Origin: Marinobacter flavimaris
Lineage (GTDB): Bacteria > Pseudomonadota > Gammaproteobacteria > Pseudomonadales > Oleiphilaceae
DNA: 64,000 nt
Assembly: GCF_002933295.1 (NCBI RefSeq)
Contig: NZ_PSSW01000001.1
Coordinates: forward strand, 186,001 to 250,000
Direction: 5' to 3'
The notes under the pieces are model-generated. The model ran no database searches. It saw only the letters and a list, made by a program, of their open reading frames with translations, and was not told the origin of the DNA. Below are positions 40,055 through 50,464 of the stretch, in pieces. A program made the translations under genes and the position numbers. How positions within the stretch are numbered: the first letter of the stretch is position 1; every line of letters starts with the position of its first letter.

Positions 40055-40099
40055 TTGACAATTCTGCGCCTGTAAACGTATGTTTCAAACAAGTGTTTA
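40055..40099 (+). promoter_or_regulatory. Promoter of the first acyl-CoA dehydrogenase with PsrA-like operator
   Basis: TTGACA (40055-40060) and TATGTT (40079-40084), spacer 18, form a likely sigma-70 promoter. Immediately after the -10 is CAAAC-AAGT-GTTT (40086-40098), which fits the (G/C)AAAC-N2-4-GTTT(G/C) pattern known for the fatty-acid regulator PsrA of Pseudomonas, except for the last base. The placement over the start of transcription suits a repressor released by acyl-CoA. This regulation is inference. Confidence 0.6.
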
Positions 40100-40198
40100 A
40101 TTAAGGCTGCAGCGCATCGCGTTGCGGTGTCTGAGCAAACCCAAGGCCAGAAGCTGTCAAACCTGATTCAGCTGAGCCCGAGAACCGAGGTGGATTCC

Positions 40199-41998
40199 AT
40201 GCCTGAGTACAAAGCGCCCCTGCGTGACATCAAATTCGTAATGACCGAGCTGCTGAACAGCGAGCAGCACTACGCCAACCTGGAAGGTGCCGAAGACGCT
40301 ACTCCGGATATGGTGGATGCCATTATCGGGGAAGGTGCCAAGTTCTGTGAGCAGGTTCTGTCTCCGCTGAACCAGGTGGGTGACAAGGAAGGCTGTATCT
40401 GGAGCGAAGACGGTGTGAAGACACCGACTGGCTTCAAAGAAGCTTACCAGCAGTATGTGGAAGGCGGCTGGCCGTCCATGACCGCCGATCCCAACTACGG
40501 TGGCCAGGGACTGCCGCACTCTCTCGGTCTGGTCATGAGTGAAATGGTGGGCACCGCCAACTGGTCCTTTGGCATGTACCCGGGCCTGAGCCACGGTGCA
40601 ACCAACACCATTGAAGAGCATGGTACCGAAGAGCAGAAACAGACTTACCTCACCAAGCTGATCAGCGGCGAGTGGACCGGCACCATGTGTCTGACCGAGC
40701 CGCACTGCGGTTCCGATCTCGGCACCCTGCGCACCAAGGCCGAGCCGAATGCTGATGGCACCTACGCCATCACCGGTACCAAGATCTTTATCTCTGCCGG
40801 TGAGCACGACATGGCCGAGAACATCGTCCATATCGTTCTTGCGCGTCTGCCGGGCGCACCGGAAGGCACCAAGGGCATCTCCCTGTTTATCGTGCCGAAG
40901 TGTCTGCCGAACGAAGATGGCTCTGCTGGTGAGCGCAACGCCGTTTCCTGCGGTTCCATCGAGCACAAGATGGGTATCCACGGCAACGCCACTTGCGTGA
41001 TGAACTTCGACGGCGCCAAGGGCTGGCTGATCGGGCCGGAGAACAAGGGCCTGAACTGCATGTTCACCTTCATGAACACCGCCCGTATCGGTACTGCGAT
41101 CCAGGGGCTGGGTGCCGCCGAGCTGGGCTTCCAGGGTTCACTCGCCTACGCCAAAGAGCGTCTGGCCATGCGTTCACTGAGCGGTCCGAAGAACCCGGAA
41201 GGCATTGCTGATCCGATCATTGTTCACCCGGACGTTCGTCGCATGCTGCTGACACAGAAAGCGGTTGCCGAAGGCGCCCGTGCCCTGATTTACCTGACGG
41301 CACAGCAGGCAGACGTTGTTCACAGCGGCAAAACCGAAGAAGAGCGCAAGGCAGCCGATGAGGCGCTGGGCTTCCTGACACCGATCGCCAAGGCGTTCCT
41401 GACCGAAATCGGTTACGAGGCAGCGAACCTGGGTATGCAGGTCTTTGGTGGTCACGGCTTTATCTCCGAGTGGGGCATGGAGCAGAACGTTCGTGACGCC
41501 CGTATCGGCATGATCTATGAAGGCACCACCGGTATTCAGGCGCTGGATCTGTTGGGCCGCAAGGTTCTGATGACCCAGGGCGAATCCCTGAAAGGCTTCA
41601 CCAAGCAGGTGCATCTGTTCTGCAAGGAAAACGCGGAAGACGAGCAGCTGAAGGAATTCATCGAGCCGCTGGCGGCGATGAACAAGGAATGGGGCGAGCT
41701 GACCACCAAAATTGGTATGTCTGCCATGAAGAACCGTGAGGAAGTGGGCGCAGCCTCTGTGGACTACCTGATGTACTCCGGTTACGCAGTGTTTGCCTAC
41801 CTGTGGGCCCGTATGGCCAAGGTTGCCCTGGACAAGATGGTTGAGGGTACCACTGAAGAGATGTTCTACAACGCCAAGATCCAGACTGCGCGCTTCTACT
41901 TTAAGCGTATGCTGCCCAGGGCCAAGGGCCACGCAGAAAGCATGCTGGCTGGCGCTGACAGCCTGATGGACATGCCGGAGGAAGCCTTCGCCATCTAA
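40199..41998 (+). CDS. Acyl-CoA dehydrogenase (FadE-like), first of two paralogues
   Basis: Flavoprotein for the first step of fatty-acid beta-oxidation. The 599 residues contain the usual N, middle and C-terminal dehydrogenase domains plus an extra C-terminal helical domain. The catalytic glutamate lies in YEGTTGIQALDLLGRK; CLTEPHCGSDLG is the middle-domain block. I place the start at MPEYKAPLRD, because GAGG lies 8 bases before this ATG and the paralogue starts equivalently (MADYQAPLRD). The GTG at 40127 has no ribosome site. Chain-length preference is not readable. Confidence 0.92.
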   Translation: MPEYKAPLRDIKFVMTELLNSEQHYANLEGAEDATPDMVDAIIGEGAKFCEQVLSPLNQVGDKEGCIWSEDGVKTPTGFKEAYQQYVEGGWPSMTADPNYGGQGLPHSLGLVMSEMVGTANWSFGMYPGLSHGATNTIEEHGTEEQKQTYLTKLISGEWTGTMCLTEPHCGSDLGTLRTKAEPNADGTYAITGTKIFISAGEHDMAENIVHIVLARLPGAPEGTKGISLFIVPKCLPNEDGSAGERNAVSCGSIEHKMGIHGNATCVMNFDGAKGWLIGPENKGLNCMFTFMNTARIGTAIQGLGAAELGFQGSLAYAKERLAMRSLSGPKNPEGIADPIIVHPDVRRMLLTQKAVAEGARALIYLTAQQADVVHSGKTEEERKAADEALGFLTPIAKAFLTEIGYEAANLGMQVFGGHGFISEWGMEQNVRDARIGMIYEGTTGIQALDLLGRKVLMTQGESLKGFTKQVHLFCKENAEDEQLKEFIEPLAAMNKEWGELTTKIGMSAMKNREEVGAASVDYLMYSGYAVFAYLWARMAKVALDKMVEGTTEEMFYNAKIQTARFYFKRMLPRAKGHAESMLAGADSLMDMPEEAFAI

Positions 41999-42032
41999 GG
42001 CGCGGGCACCGAAGGACGGTTCCAGAGGACAG

Positions 42033-42064
42033 AAAGCCCGCGCTCCCCGGAGGCGGGCTTTTTT
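42033..42064 (+). terminator. Intrinsic terminator between the two acyl-CoA dehydrogenase genes
   Basis: AAAGCCCGC (42033-42041) pairs with GCGGGCTTT (42053-42061) and the run continues to six T. It follows the first dehydrogenase stop by 34 bp, so the second gene probably has its own promoter in the remaining 145 bp, where I see no convincing -35/-10 pair. Confidence 0.88.
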
Positions 42065-42209
42065 CATGAGTTGCGGTCCGCTTTTAGGGTAGAATAGGCG
42101 CCCATAAAAATAATCTTCAGCGGACACATAGCCCGAGCAGGTGTGACTGGCCCAGACTGAGGCCCTATTGCCACCTGAACAGACTGACTGAATTTTTGGA
42201 GAGTTTTAG

Positions 42210-44000
42210 ATGGCTGATTATCAGGCACCCCTACGTGACATGCGCTTTGTTCTGAATGAGGTTTTCGATGCCCCCGCACTGTGGGCCTCACTGCCCAAGG
42301 TTGCCGAGCATGTGGACCCGGAAACGGCGGACGCCATTCTTGAAGAAGCCGGCAAGATCAGCAGTGGTGTACTTGCGCCCCTCAATCGCGAGGGTGATGA
42401 GCAGGGCTGCAAATGGAACGACGGTGAGGTGACGTCTCCGGAGGGCTTCAAGGAAGCGTACCAGACCATCGTTGAAGGCGGCTGGAACGGTCTTGGCGGC
42501 AACCCGGACTTTGGCGGCATGGGCATGCCCAAGACCCTAGTCGCGCAGTTCGAGGAAATGATGCAGGGCGCCAACATGGCATTCGGGCTGGCCCCCATGC
42601 TTACGGCCGGCGCCTGCCTCGCGCTGGACGCCCACGGCAGTGATGAGCTGAAAGAAAAGTACCTGCCTAACATGTATTCCGGTGTCTGGTCCGGCGCCAT
42701 GGATCTGACCGAGCCCCACGCCGGCACAGACCTCGGGATCATTCGCACCAAGGCGGAACCGAACGATGACGGCTCCTTCAACGTTACAGGTACCAAGATC
42801 TTTATCACCTGGGGCGAGCACGACATGGCGGAGAACATCATCCACCTGGTGCTGGCCAAACTGCCGGATGCGCCGAAAGGTCCAAAGGGCATTTCCATGT
42901 TCCTGGTACCCAAGTTCCTGGTGAATGACGATGGTTCCCTGGGTGAGCGCAACAGCTTCAGTTGTGGTTCCCTCGAGAAGAAAATGGGCATCAAGGGTTC
43001 TGCGACCTGCGTAATGAACTTCGATGGCGCCAAAGGCTGGCTGGTCGGCGAAGAAAACAAGGGTCTGGCGGCGATGTTCACCATGATGAACTACGAGCGC
43101 CTGGGCGTTGGTATCCAGGGCATTGGCGCTGCCGAAGCCTCTCTGCAAAGCGCTCGGGAATACGCCCTTGATCGTATCCAGAGCCGTGCACCGACCGGTG
43201 CCCAACAGCCTGAGAAGGCGGCAGACCCAATCCTCGTGCACCCGGATGTCCGGCGCATGCTGCTCACGATGAAAGGCTATGTGGAGGGCGGTCGTACTTT
43301 CTCAACCTACGTGGCCCAGTGGCTGGATATCGCCAAGTTTGCCGAGGATGATGAGCGTCGCAAACACGCTGAAGGTATGGTGGCGTTGCTGACACCGGTG
43401 GCCAAGGCATTTCTCACGGATCGCGGCCTCGATACCTGCATCATGGGTCAGCAGGTCTTTGGTGGTCATGGTTTCATCCGCGAGTGGGGGCAGGAGCAAC
43501 TGGTTCGTGACTGCCGCATAACCCAGATCTACGAAGGAACCAATGGTATCCAGGCACTGGATCTGATGGGCCGGAAAGTGGTCGGCACCCAGGGCAAGCT
43601 TTACGAGCTGTTTGCCCAGGACGTCGCAAACTTCCTGGAGGAGAACAGTGGTAACGATCATCTGCGCCCGTTCCTTGAGCCGCTTGCTGCTGCGGTTGAG
43701 CGTCTTGATGACGTTACCGAGCACGTGATCAAACAGGCTGGCGATAACCCGAATGCCATTGGGGCAGCGTCTGTGGACTATCTGGATCTGTTTGGCCTGA
43801 CCGCTCTGGGTTATATGTGGGCGAAGATCGTCAAAGCGGCTGCGCCCCAGGCGGATTCAGATACCTCCGGATTCTACAGCGGTAAACTGAAGACCGCGCG
43901 CTTCTACTTTGACCGCCTGCTGCCCAAGACCGTTTCACTGGCTGAAGGTATTCGCAGCGGCAGCGACTCCATGATGGCGCTGACGGCTGAAGAGTTCTGA
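42210..44000 (+). CDS. Acyl-CoA dehydrogenase (FadE-like), second paralogue
   Basis: Paralogue of the preceding gene with the same domain plan over 596 residues. Equivalent motifs are DLTEPHAGTDLG and YEGTNGIQALDLMGRK with the catalytic glutamate. Start ATG behind GGAGAG. Two tandem copies with clear divergence suggest different chain-length ranges, as reported for FadE1/FadE2 of P. aeruginosa, which also lie after the bio operon (recalled synteny). Confidence 0.93.
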   Translation: MADYQAPLRDMRFVLNEVFDAPALWASLPKVAEHVDPETADAILEEAGKISSGVLAPLNREGDEQGCKWNDGEVTSPEGFKEAYQTIVEGGWNGLGGNPDFGGMGMPKTLVAQFEEMMQGANMAFGLAPMLTAGACLALDAHGSDELKEKYLPNMYSGVWSGAMDLTEPHAGTDLGIIRTKAEPNDDGSFNVTGTKIFITWGEHDMAENIIHLVLAKLPDAPKGPKGISMFLVPKFLVNDDGSLGERNSFSCGSLEKKMGIKGSATCVMNFDGAKGWLVGEENKGLAAMFTMMNYERLGVGIQGIGAAEASLQSAREYALDRIQSRAPTGAQQPEKAADPILVHPDVRRMLLTMKGYVEGGRTFSTYVAQWLDIAKFAEDDERRKHAEGMVALLTPVAKAFLTDRGLDTCIMGQQVFGGHGFIREWGQEQLVRDCRITQIYEGTNGIQALDLMGRKVVGTQGKLYELFAQDVANFLEENSGNDHLRPFLEPLAAAVERLDDVTEHVIKQAGDNPNAIGAASVDYLDLFGLTALGYMWAKIVKAAAPQADSDTSGFYSGKLKTARFYFDRLLPKTVSLAEGIRSGSDSMMALTAEEF

Positions 44001-44022
44001 TTAGCCAGCAAGACTCAGGCAC

Positions 44023-44052
44023 AAAAAAACAGGCCCTCGGGCCTGTTTTTTT
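44023..44052. terminator. Bidirectional terminator after the second acyl-CoA dehydrogenase
   Basis: Seven A, CAGGCC, a 4-nt loop, GGCCTG and seven T. It separates the dehydrogenase gene from the convergent EndA-like gene and can act in both directions. Confidence 0.92.
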
Positions 44053-44089
44053 GTGGTTAATTGGTCAGCAGGGCAAGTTTCCCGGACTC

Positions 44090-44725
44090 TCAGAGTCGCT
44101 CCATTCTCTCCGGGTTGGTAATAAAGGGATTGGCACTACCCTGGATTTCGACAATGCGCCCGTGACGGGTCAGCTCGCTATCATCCGGCGGGTCCAGCCT
44201 GTTCCAGCCCTTGAACACCGCCGAGGAGCCAAGCCAGGGCAAATCATAGGTGTCCACCATGTAGGCCACCGTGCGCGCCACATCTCCCTTTACCCGCCCC
44301 GGGGGCTCAAAGAACTGGGCGCTCTGGCGAATGCCGCATTCGTCTTCGCTTACTGACGAGCCCAGGTCCTCGTAACGAGCGTTTCGCCGGCCCATCTCGG
44401 TCCGGCTGCGCACCGGTACCATGTTGTGCATGTCAGACGCGATCTGACGGTAGCGGTTATCCTGTTCACATTGACGCGAGGTGCCACAGTCGAGTGCGCT
44501 GCGGACATCGGCCAATGGATAGACATAACCGTCCGTCAGAACGAATCCTTTGCTTGTAAAGGCGGTGTTGCAGAAGAAGGAATTGCCGCCACTGGCGTAA
44601 AGGTCACCCCAGAAGTGATCGGTAACAACGGTTTTTGGATCACTGAACCGGGTATTCTGGCCAATCACGAGGGTAGTGGTGAGCAATAGGCCAAGTGCTG
44701 TGGGTATCAGTAAGAATCGTTTCAT
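44090..44725 (-). CDS. Endonuclease I (EndA)-family protein lacking catalytic residues
   Basis: Secreted or periplasmic protein with a signal peptide (MKRFLLIPTALGLLLTTTLV) and 211 residues. The fold is recognised by SDMHNMVP (H100, N101), MGRRNARYEDLG with N115, FEPPGRVKGDVARTVAYM and the C-terminal GSANPFI. In EndA and Vvn nucleases the motif EHVxP carries the metal-binding Glu and the general-base His. Here it is GYVYP (66-70), so both are lost. It may bind but not cut DNA, or use other residues. The start at 44725 gives the proper signal sequence; an ATG 11 codons earlier is less likely. Confidence 0.78.
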   Translation of the reverse strand: MKRFLLIPTALGLLLTTTLVIGQNTRFSDPKTVVTDHFWGDLYASGGNSFFCNTAFTSKGFVLTDGYVYPLADVRSALDCGTSRQCEQDNRYRQIASDMHNMVPVRSRTEMGRRNARYEDLGSSVSEDECGIRQSAQFFEPPGRVKGDVARTVAYMVDTYDLPWLGSSAVFKGWNRLDPPDDSELTRHGRIVEIQGSANPFITNPERMERL

Positions 44726-44912
44726 ACGCCTTTTATACCTCGCAGTGTGTTCAAGCACCCTGTCAATTCGGGCCTCACTGGTCAGGATCTGATCAAGCGG
44801 GTCAAAACTATGACGCTTTGTTCACGGATACTGTGAAGTATGGCACAGAGGCTCCAAACCACGGAGCCTCCAGGCTAGAAATTTGTGGCGTAATGTTAAC
44901 GGGTTAACAGTA

Positions 44913-45176
44913 TTACTTCAGTTTGTTGCGGATGTTCTGGTAACCGGTTTTCAGGTCTTCGCCAAGTTTTGATGCGGTCTGACGAGCTTCCTGGGACGCG
45001 TTCTCGGCATCGTGCAGAACTTCATCGATCTTGCTTCTGAAACGATCCCAATCCTGTTCGAGATCCTCCCATTCGTCCTTAACGTCTTCACGGGCCAGAT
45101 GCATCTGGACGCGCGCCTCATCCCGGTATTGTTTCACTTTTTCCGACAGCTTCTTGAGTTCTTCTTGAAGACTCAT
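44913..45176 (-). CDS. Small coiled-coil protein of unknown function
   Basis: 87 residues, highly charged and predicted to be almost fully helical with heptad-like spacing (LKKLSEKVKQYRDEARVQM, then acidic DEWEDLEQDWDRF). No membrane helix and no enzyme motif. A perfect GGAGG lies 8 bases before the ATG of MSLQEEL, a sign of strong translation. It may be an abundant stress or apolipoprotein-like helical protein; that is a guess. The 187 bp between it and the EndA-like gene holds nothing I recognise. Confidence 0.72.
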   Translation of the reverse strand: MSLQEELKKLSEKVKQYRDEARVQMHLAREDVKDEWEDLEQDWDRFRSKIDEVLHDAENASQEARQTASKLGEDLKTGYQNIRNKLK

Positions 45177-45287
45177 ATCAAGCACCTCCTTGGATTGTTG
45201 GTGTGCTTACAATGCGCCCGATCGTAAAAAACTGTCAAGGGGCCGGCAGGGCCAACAGGGCACAACGAAGGCTGAGTTTGATTCAGA

Positions 45288-46295
45288 TCAGGAACGGCCG
45301 GCGAGCAGGGCAGACATATCCCGCAAATAGTGCCAGGGGGAGAGGGAATCGAAGCCTTTCGCCGCGCGGTCGATCTGGCTGCACAGGGTGATGGCCTCAT
45401 TCAGTTGGTTCCGGTTCAGCCGGCGAGCGGCCTGTTCCATTGCGCGGGCACGTTGCGGCTGGAATACGCCCCGTTTTTTCAGGAATGCGGCGGGATTTTC
45501 CGACTGGCCGGCCGCAGATTTCAACTCAAGCAGCAGGTTCAGATCCCGGCTGAGAACGGATAGCAAACCGAGCGGGTTTTCTCCCTCTTGCTGAAGCACA
45601 GTGATCATCTTGCCGGCGTGGGGCGCGCGGCCACTGATCAGCTCGGTCACGAGTTCAAAGCCATTGAATCGGGAACTGTCCTGGACCGCCTGTTCAACGG
45701 TTTCCTCATCAATGGTATTGCCGTTTGCGAGCAGTGACAGTCTGTCGAGCTCCTGGCTCGCGGCGAGCAGATTGCCCTCGAGGCGTTCGCTCATGATGGC
45801 CAGGGCACCCCGGGTCAGGCTGAGGCCGCGGTTGCTGGCCCTCTGCTGCAGCCAACCCTGGAACTTGTCGGCGTCGACGGGCCACACCGGTACGTGCACG
45901 CCCTTTCCCTGAAGCTCCTTGTACCATTTGCGGCGGGTTTCCGCCGCGTCCAGACGGGCACTGATGAGCACGAGGATGATATCGTCGGGAGGGTCGGCCA
46001 GGACTCGTTCCAGTACCGCGCGGCCGTCGCCCAGCTTGCCGGTTGGCAAGTGAATCTCGATGCGCCGTTTTTCCGCGAACAGGGACATGGCACTGAATTC
46101 CTCGCCAACGGCGTTCCAGTCCAGTTGGTGGTCAGCGTGAAAGGTCAGGCGGTCATGAAAACCGGCGTCTTTTGCGGCCTTACGAACCTGGTCACAACAT
46201 TCCTGAACCAGCAGGGGTTCGTCCCCGGATATAAGATAGACGGGAGAGAGGCCCTTTTTTAGCAGCTGGGATAACTGGCCTGGATTGGTCTTCAT
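45288..46295 (-). CDS. holA: DNA polymerase III delta subunit HolA
   Basis: Clamp-loader subunit that opens the beta sliding clamp. The N-terminal PVYLISGDEPLLVQE and the AAA+-like body without Walker motifs are typical, as is the C-terminal helical collar. Length 335 residues. ATG overlaps the lptE stop by 4 bp (leuS-lptE-holA operon). Confidence 0.95.
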   Translation of the reverse strand: MKTNPGQLSQLLKKGLSPVYLISGDEPLLVQECCDQVRKAAKDAGFHDRLTFHADHQLDWNAVGEEFSAMSLFAEKRRIEIHLPTGKLGDGRAVLERVLADPPDDIILVLISARLDAAETRRKWYKELQGKGVHVPVWPVDADKFQGWLQQRASNRGLSLTRGALAIMSERLEGNLLAASQELDRLSLLANGNTIDEETVEQAVQDSSRFNGFELVTELISGRAPHAGKMITVLQQEGENPLGLLSVLSRDLNLLLELKSAAGQSENPAAFLKKRGVFQPQRARAMEQAARRLNRNQLNEAITLCSQIDRAAKGFDSLSPWHYLRDMSALLAGRS

Positions 46296-46879
46296 GGCTG
46301 GCCTGTGGCTGGGGCGTCGGCTTCCTGTTCACGCTGGTAATCCGCCCGGATGGCGTCGATGCGTTGCGGGGTCAATGGTGCCAGCCGGAATATCACCTGC
46401 TGCGCAAGACGATCGTCCATTTGCTGGCGGAGGGTCTCTTCTTCCCGCTGTCTTGCCAGCACGTTGGTTTCGTCGTAGCGGTAACTCTCGCTGGTGGTCA
46501 GGCGTGTCGTGCCCACCATGGGAATCCGATCCGCGCTGATTACTTCTAGATCAACAGAGTGACGCAGCGTGTATTCCGCGGCTGCGGCCTGGGCGGTGAT
46601 GGCACTTGCGCGACGGTCACGCTCGAAGTTCTTCAGCCGCAGAATGTAGTCGGCCTCCGCCGCTGGCGCCACACGGACCTTGCCCAGGTTCAGCTGTTCA
46701 CGCAAGGAACGGCACAGCGTGTCGGGCACCTGTGAGGAGCAATCCACGGCAAGAGGCTCGAGGGCCGAAGAAACCGGTGGGGCACCCCGTAACTGGAACC
46801 CGCAACCACCAAGCAGCGCCGCTATTACAGCGGTCAGCATCAGGCGTGCTGACGATTTCAGAGCGGAGTGCCGGGACAT
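46292..46879 (-). CDS. lptE: LPS-assembly lipoprotein LptE
   Basis: Outer-membrane lipoprotein that plugs the LptD barrel for LPS export. A type II signal peptide ends at the lipobox LLGGC (C26), followed by GFQLRG, the family hallmark. Length 195 residues with a charged C-terminal end. One base after the leuS stop. Confidence 0.94.
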   Translation of the reverse strand: MSRHSALKSSARLMLTAVIAALLGGCGFQLRGAPPVSSALEPLAVDCSSQVPDTLCRSLREQLNLGKVRVAPAAEADYILRLKNFERDRRASAITAQAAAAEYTLRHSVDLEVISADRIPMVGTTRLTTSESYRYDETNVLARQREEETLRQQMDDRLAQQVIFRLAPLTPQRIDAIRADYQREQEADAPATGQP

Positions 46880-46880
46880 A

Positions 46881-49520
<2,640 letters not shown>

Positions 49521-49618
49521 TCACGTCTGGAGCGAGCCGGACATTCTAACGCACACTAGCCTTTACAGGTAGTCTGCCAATTTTCTGTTCTTGTGCCAGA
49601 CTTGCTGATATGGGGGTA

Positions 49619-49724
49619 GCGCTGGCGGCGATGACTCCCCGGGACACGCCGTGAATACGTCCGTGTAGGCTTGATCGCAGCATCCATGCTGCTCACAGTC
49701 CCGGGGAGTCATCGCCGCCAGCGC
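49619..49724 (-). repeat. Family 1 hairpin repeat, copy 2 (subtype C)
   Basis: Arms 49619-49645 and 49698-49724 are a perfect 27-bp inverted repeat. The 52-nt core on the minus strand has hairpins with loops ATGGAT and ACGGAC, both fitting AYGGAY. It lies between the divergent leuS and ybeL and is paired with copy 3, in opposite orientation, 60 bp away. Between them only a 6-bp hairpin (TCCCAA/TTGGGA) is seen. Copies 2 and 3 fill most of the 440-bp gene-free stretch 49476-49915. Confidence 0.85.
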
Positions 49725-49784
49725 CCCAGGCATAAGCAGTGGAGTCGGCAGGTGTTTTCCCAAGGTTTGGGAGACGGGCTTCGA

Positions 49785-49868
49785 CCTCTCTTTCCGGGAC
49801 TGTCTGCAGCATGGATGCTGCAGTCAAGCGTACAGGGATGTATTCACAGCGTGTCCCGGAAAGAGAGG
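49785..49868 (+). repeat. Family 1 hairpin repeat, copy 3 (subtype C)
   Basis: Arms 49785-49800 and 49853-49868 pair perfectly over 16 bp, the shortest of the family. The core (49801-49852) has a 7-bp hairpin CTGCAGC-ATGGAT-GCTGCAG and a second, weaker one with loop AGGGAT. The core resembles copy 2 read on the other strand. Forty-seven bp before the ybeL ATG. Confidence 0.8.
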
Positions 49869-49915
49869 GCGCAGTCCGGCTCTTGCACCCAGATTTGCGG
49901 TATCAAGGAGTCAAC

Positions 49916-50464
49916 ATGACACAACCAGAAAGAAGTCATCTCTCAGGCAAGGCACTGGAAGTTTACGACCGTATGCTGGAGCGGGTAAAAACGCGTCTCC
50001 ATGACCTGGAAGAAACATCGCTCCAGAACCTCGAAGAAGAGGTCCAGAAAGCGGTGGAGTTCGAGTACGAACTCGAGGAAATGACCCGGGATGAGGCAAA
50101 CCTCCTGGGGGCTTATCTGCAGCGGGATCTTGAACACCTGCTGCATTTTGTCGAGGAGACTGGTGAAGGCCTGAGCGAATGGTTGCAGCTTGATATCGCG
50201 CTGCTGGAACACCAGTTGGCGGACAGTTTGTTCTCGGTTGCTGATAAAACCGTCGTCGACTTCCTGGAACTCAGACAGAAACTGGAAAACAAGGAAGTGG
50301 GCCAGTACATTTCAGGCGAGGTGGCCACTGCTGGCATGTTCCAGTGCCTGAACTGCGGGCATATGCGCTGCCTGACAGCCACCAGCCACCTTGAACCCTG
50401 TGAAGCCTGCGGCTCCCACTACTACGAGCGGGTTACGAGCCGCTGGCCGAAACAGGAGGAATGA
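49916..50464 (+). CDS. Zinc ribbon-containing protein YbeL (DUF1451 type)
   Basis: 182 residues: a long helical, acidic N-terminal part (coiled-coil, about 15-130) and a C-terminal zinc ribbon with CLNCGHMRC and CEACGS. Family of E. coli YbeL, function not established. The ATG has a clear AAGGAG; the open frame continuing upstream crosses repeat copy 3 and is not real. The 3' end overlaps lnt on the other strand by 32 bp. Confidence 0.88.
   Translation: MTQPERSHLSGKALEVYDRMLERVKTRLHDLEETSLQNLEEEVQKAVEFEYELEEMTRDEANLLGAYLQRDLEHLLHFVEETGEGLSEWLQLDIALLEHQLADSLFSVADKTVVDFLELRQKLENKEVGQYISGEVATAGMFQCLNCGHMRCLTATSHLEPCEACGSHYYERVTSRWPKQEE

Noticed and set aside
40127..40198. 24-codon N-terminal extension of the first acyl-CoA dehydrogenase from a GTG
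   Set aside because: No ribosome site at the GTG; the ATG at 40199 has GAGG 8 bases upstream and matches the paralogue start.
49739..49915. 59-codon N-terminal extension of the YbeL-like protein
   Set aside because: It reads through repeat copy 3, while the ATG at 49916 has a clear AAGGAG.
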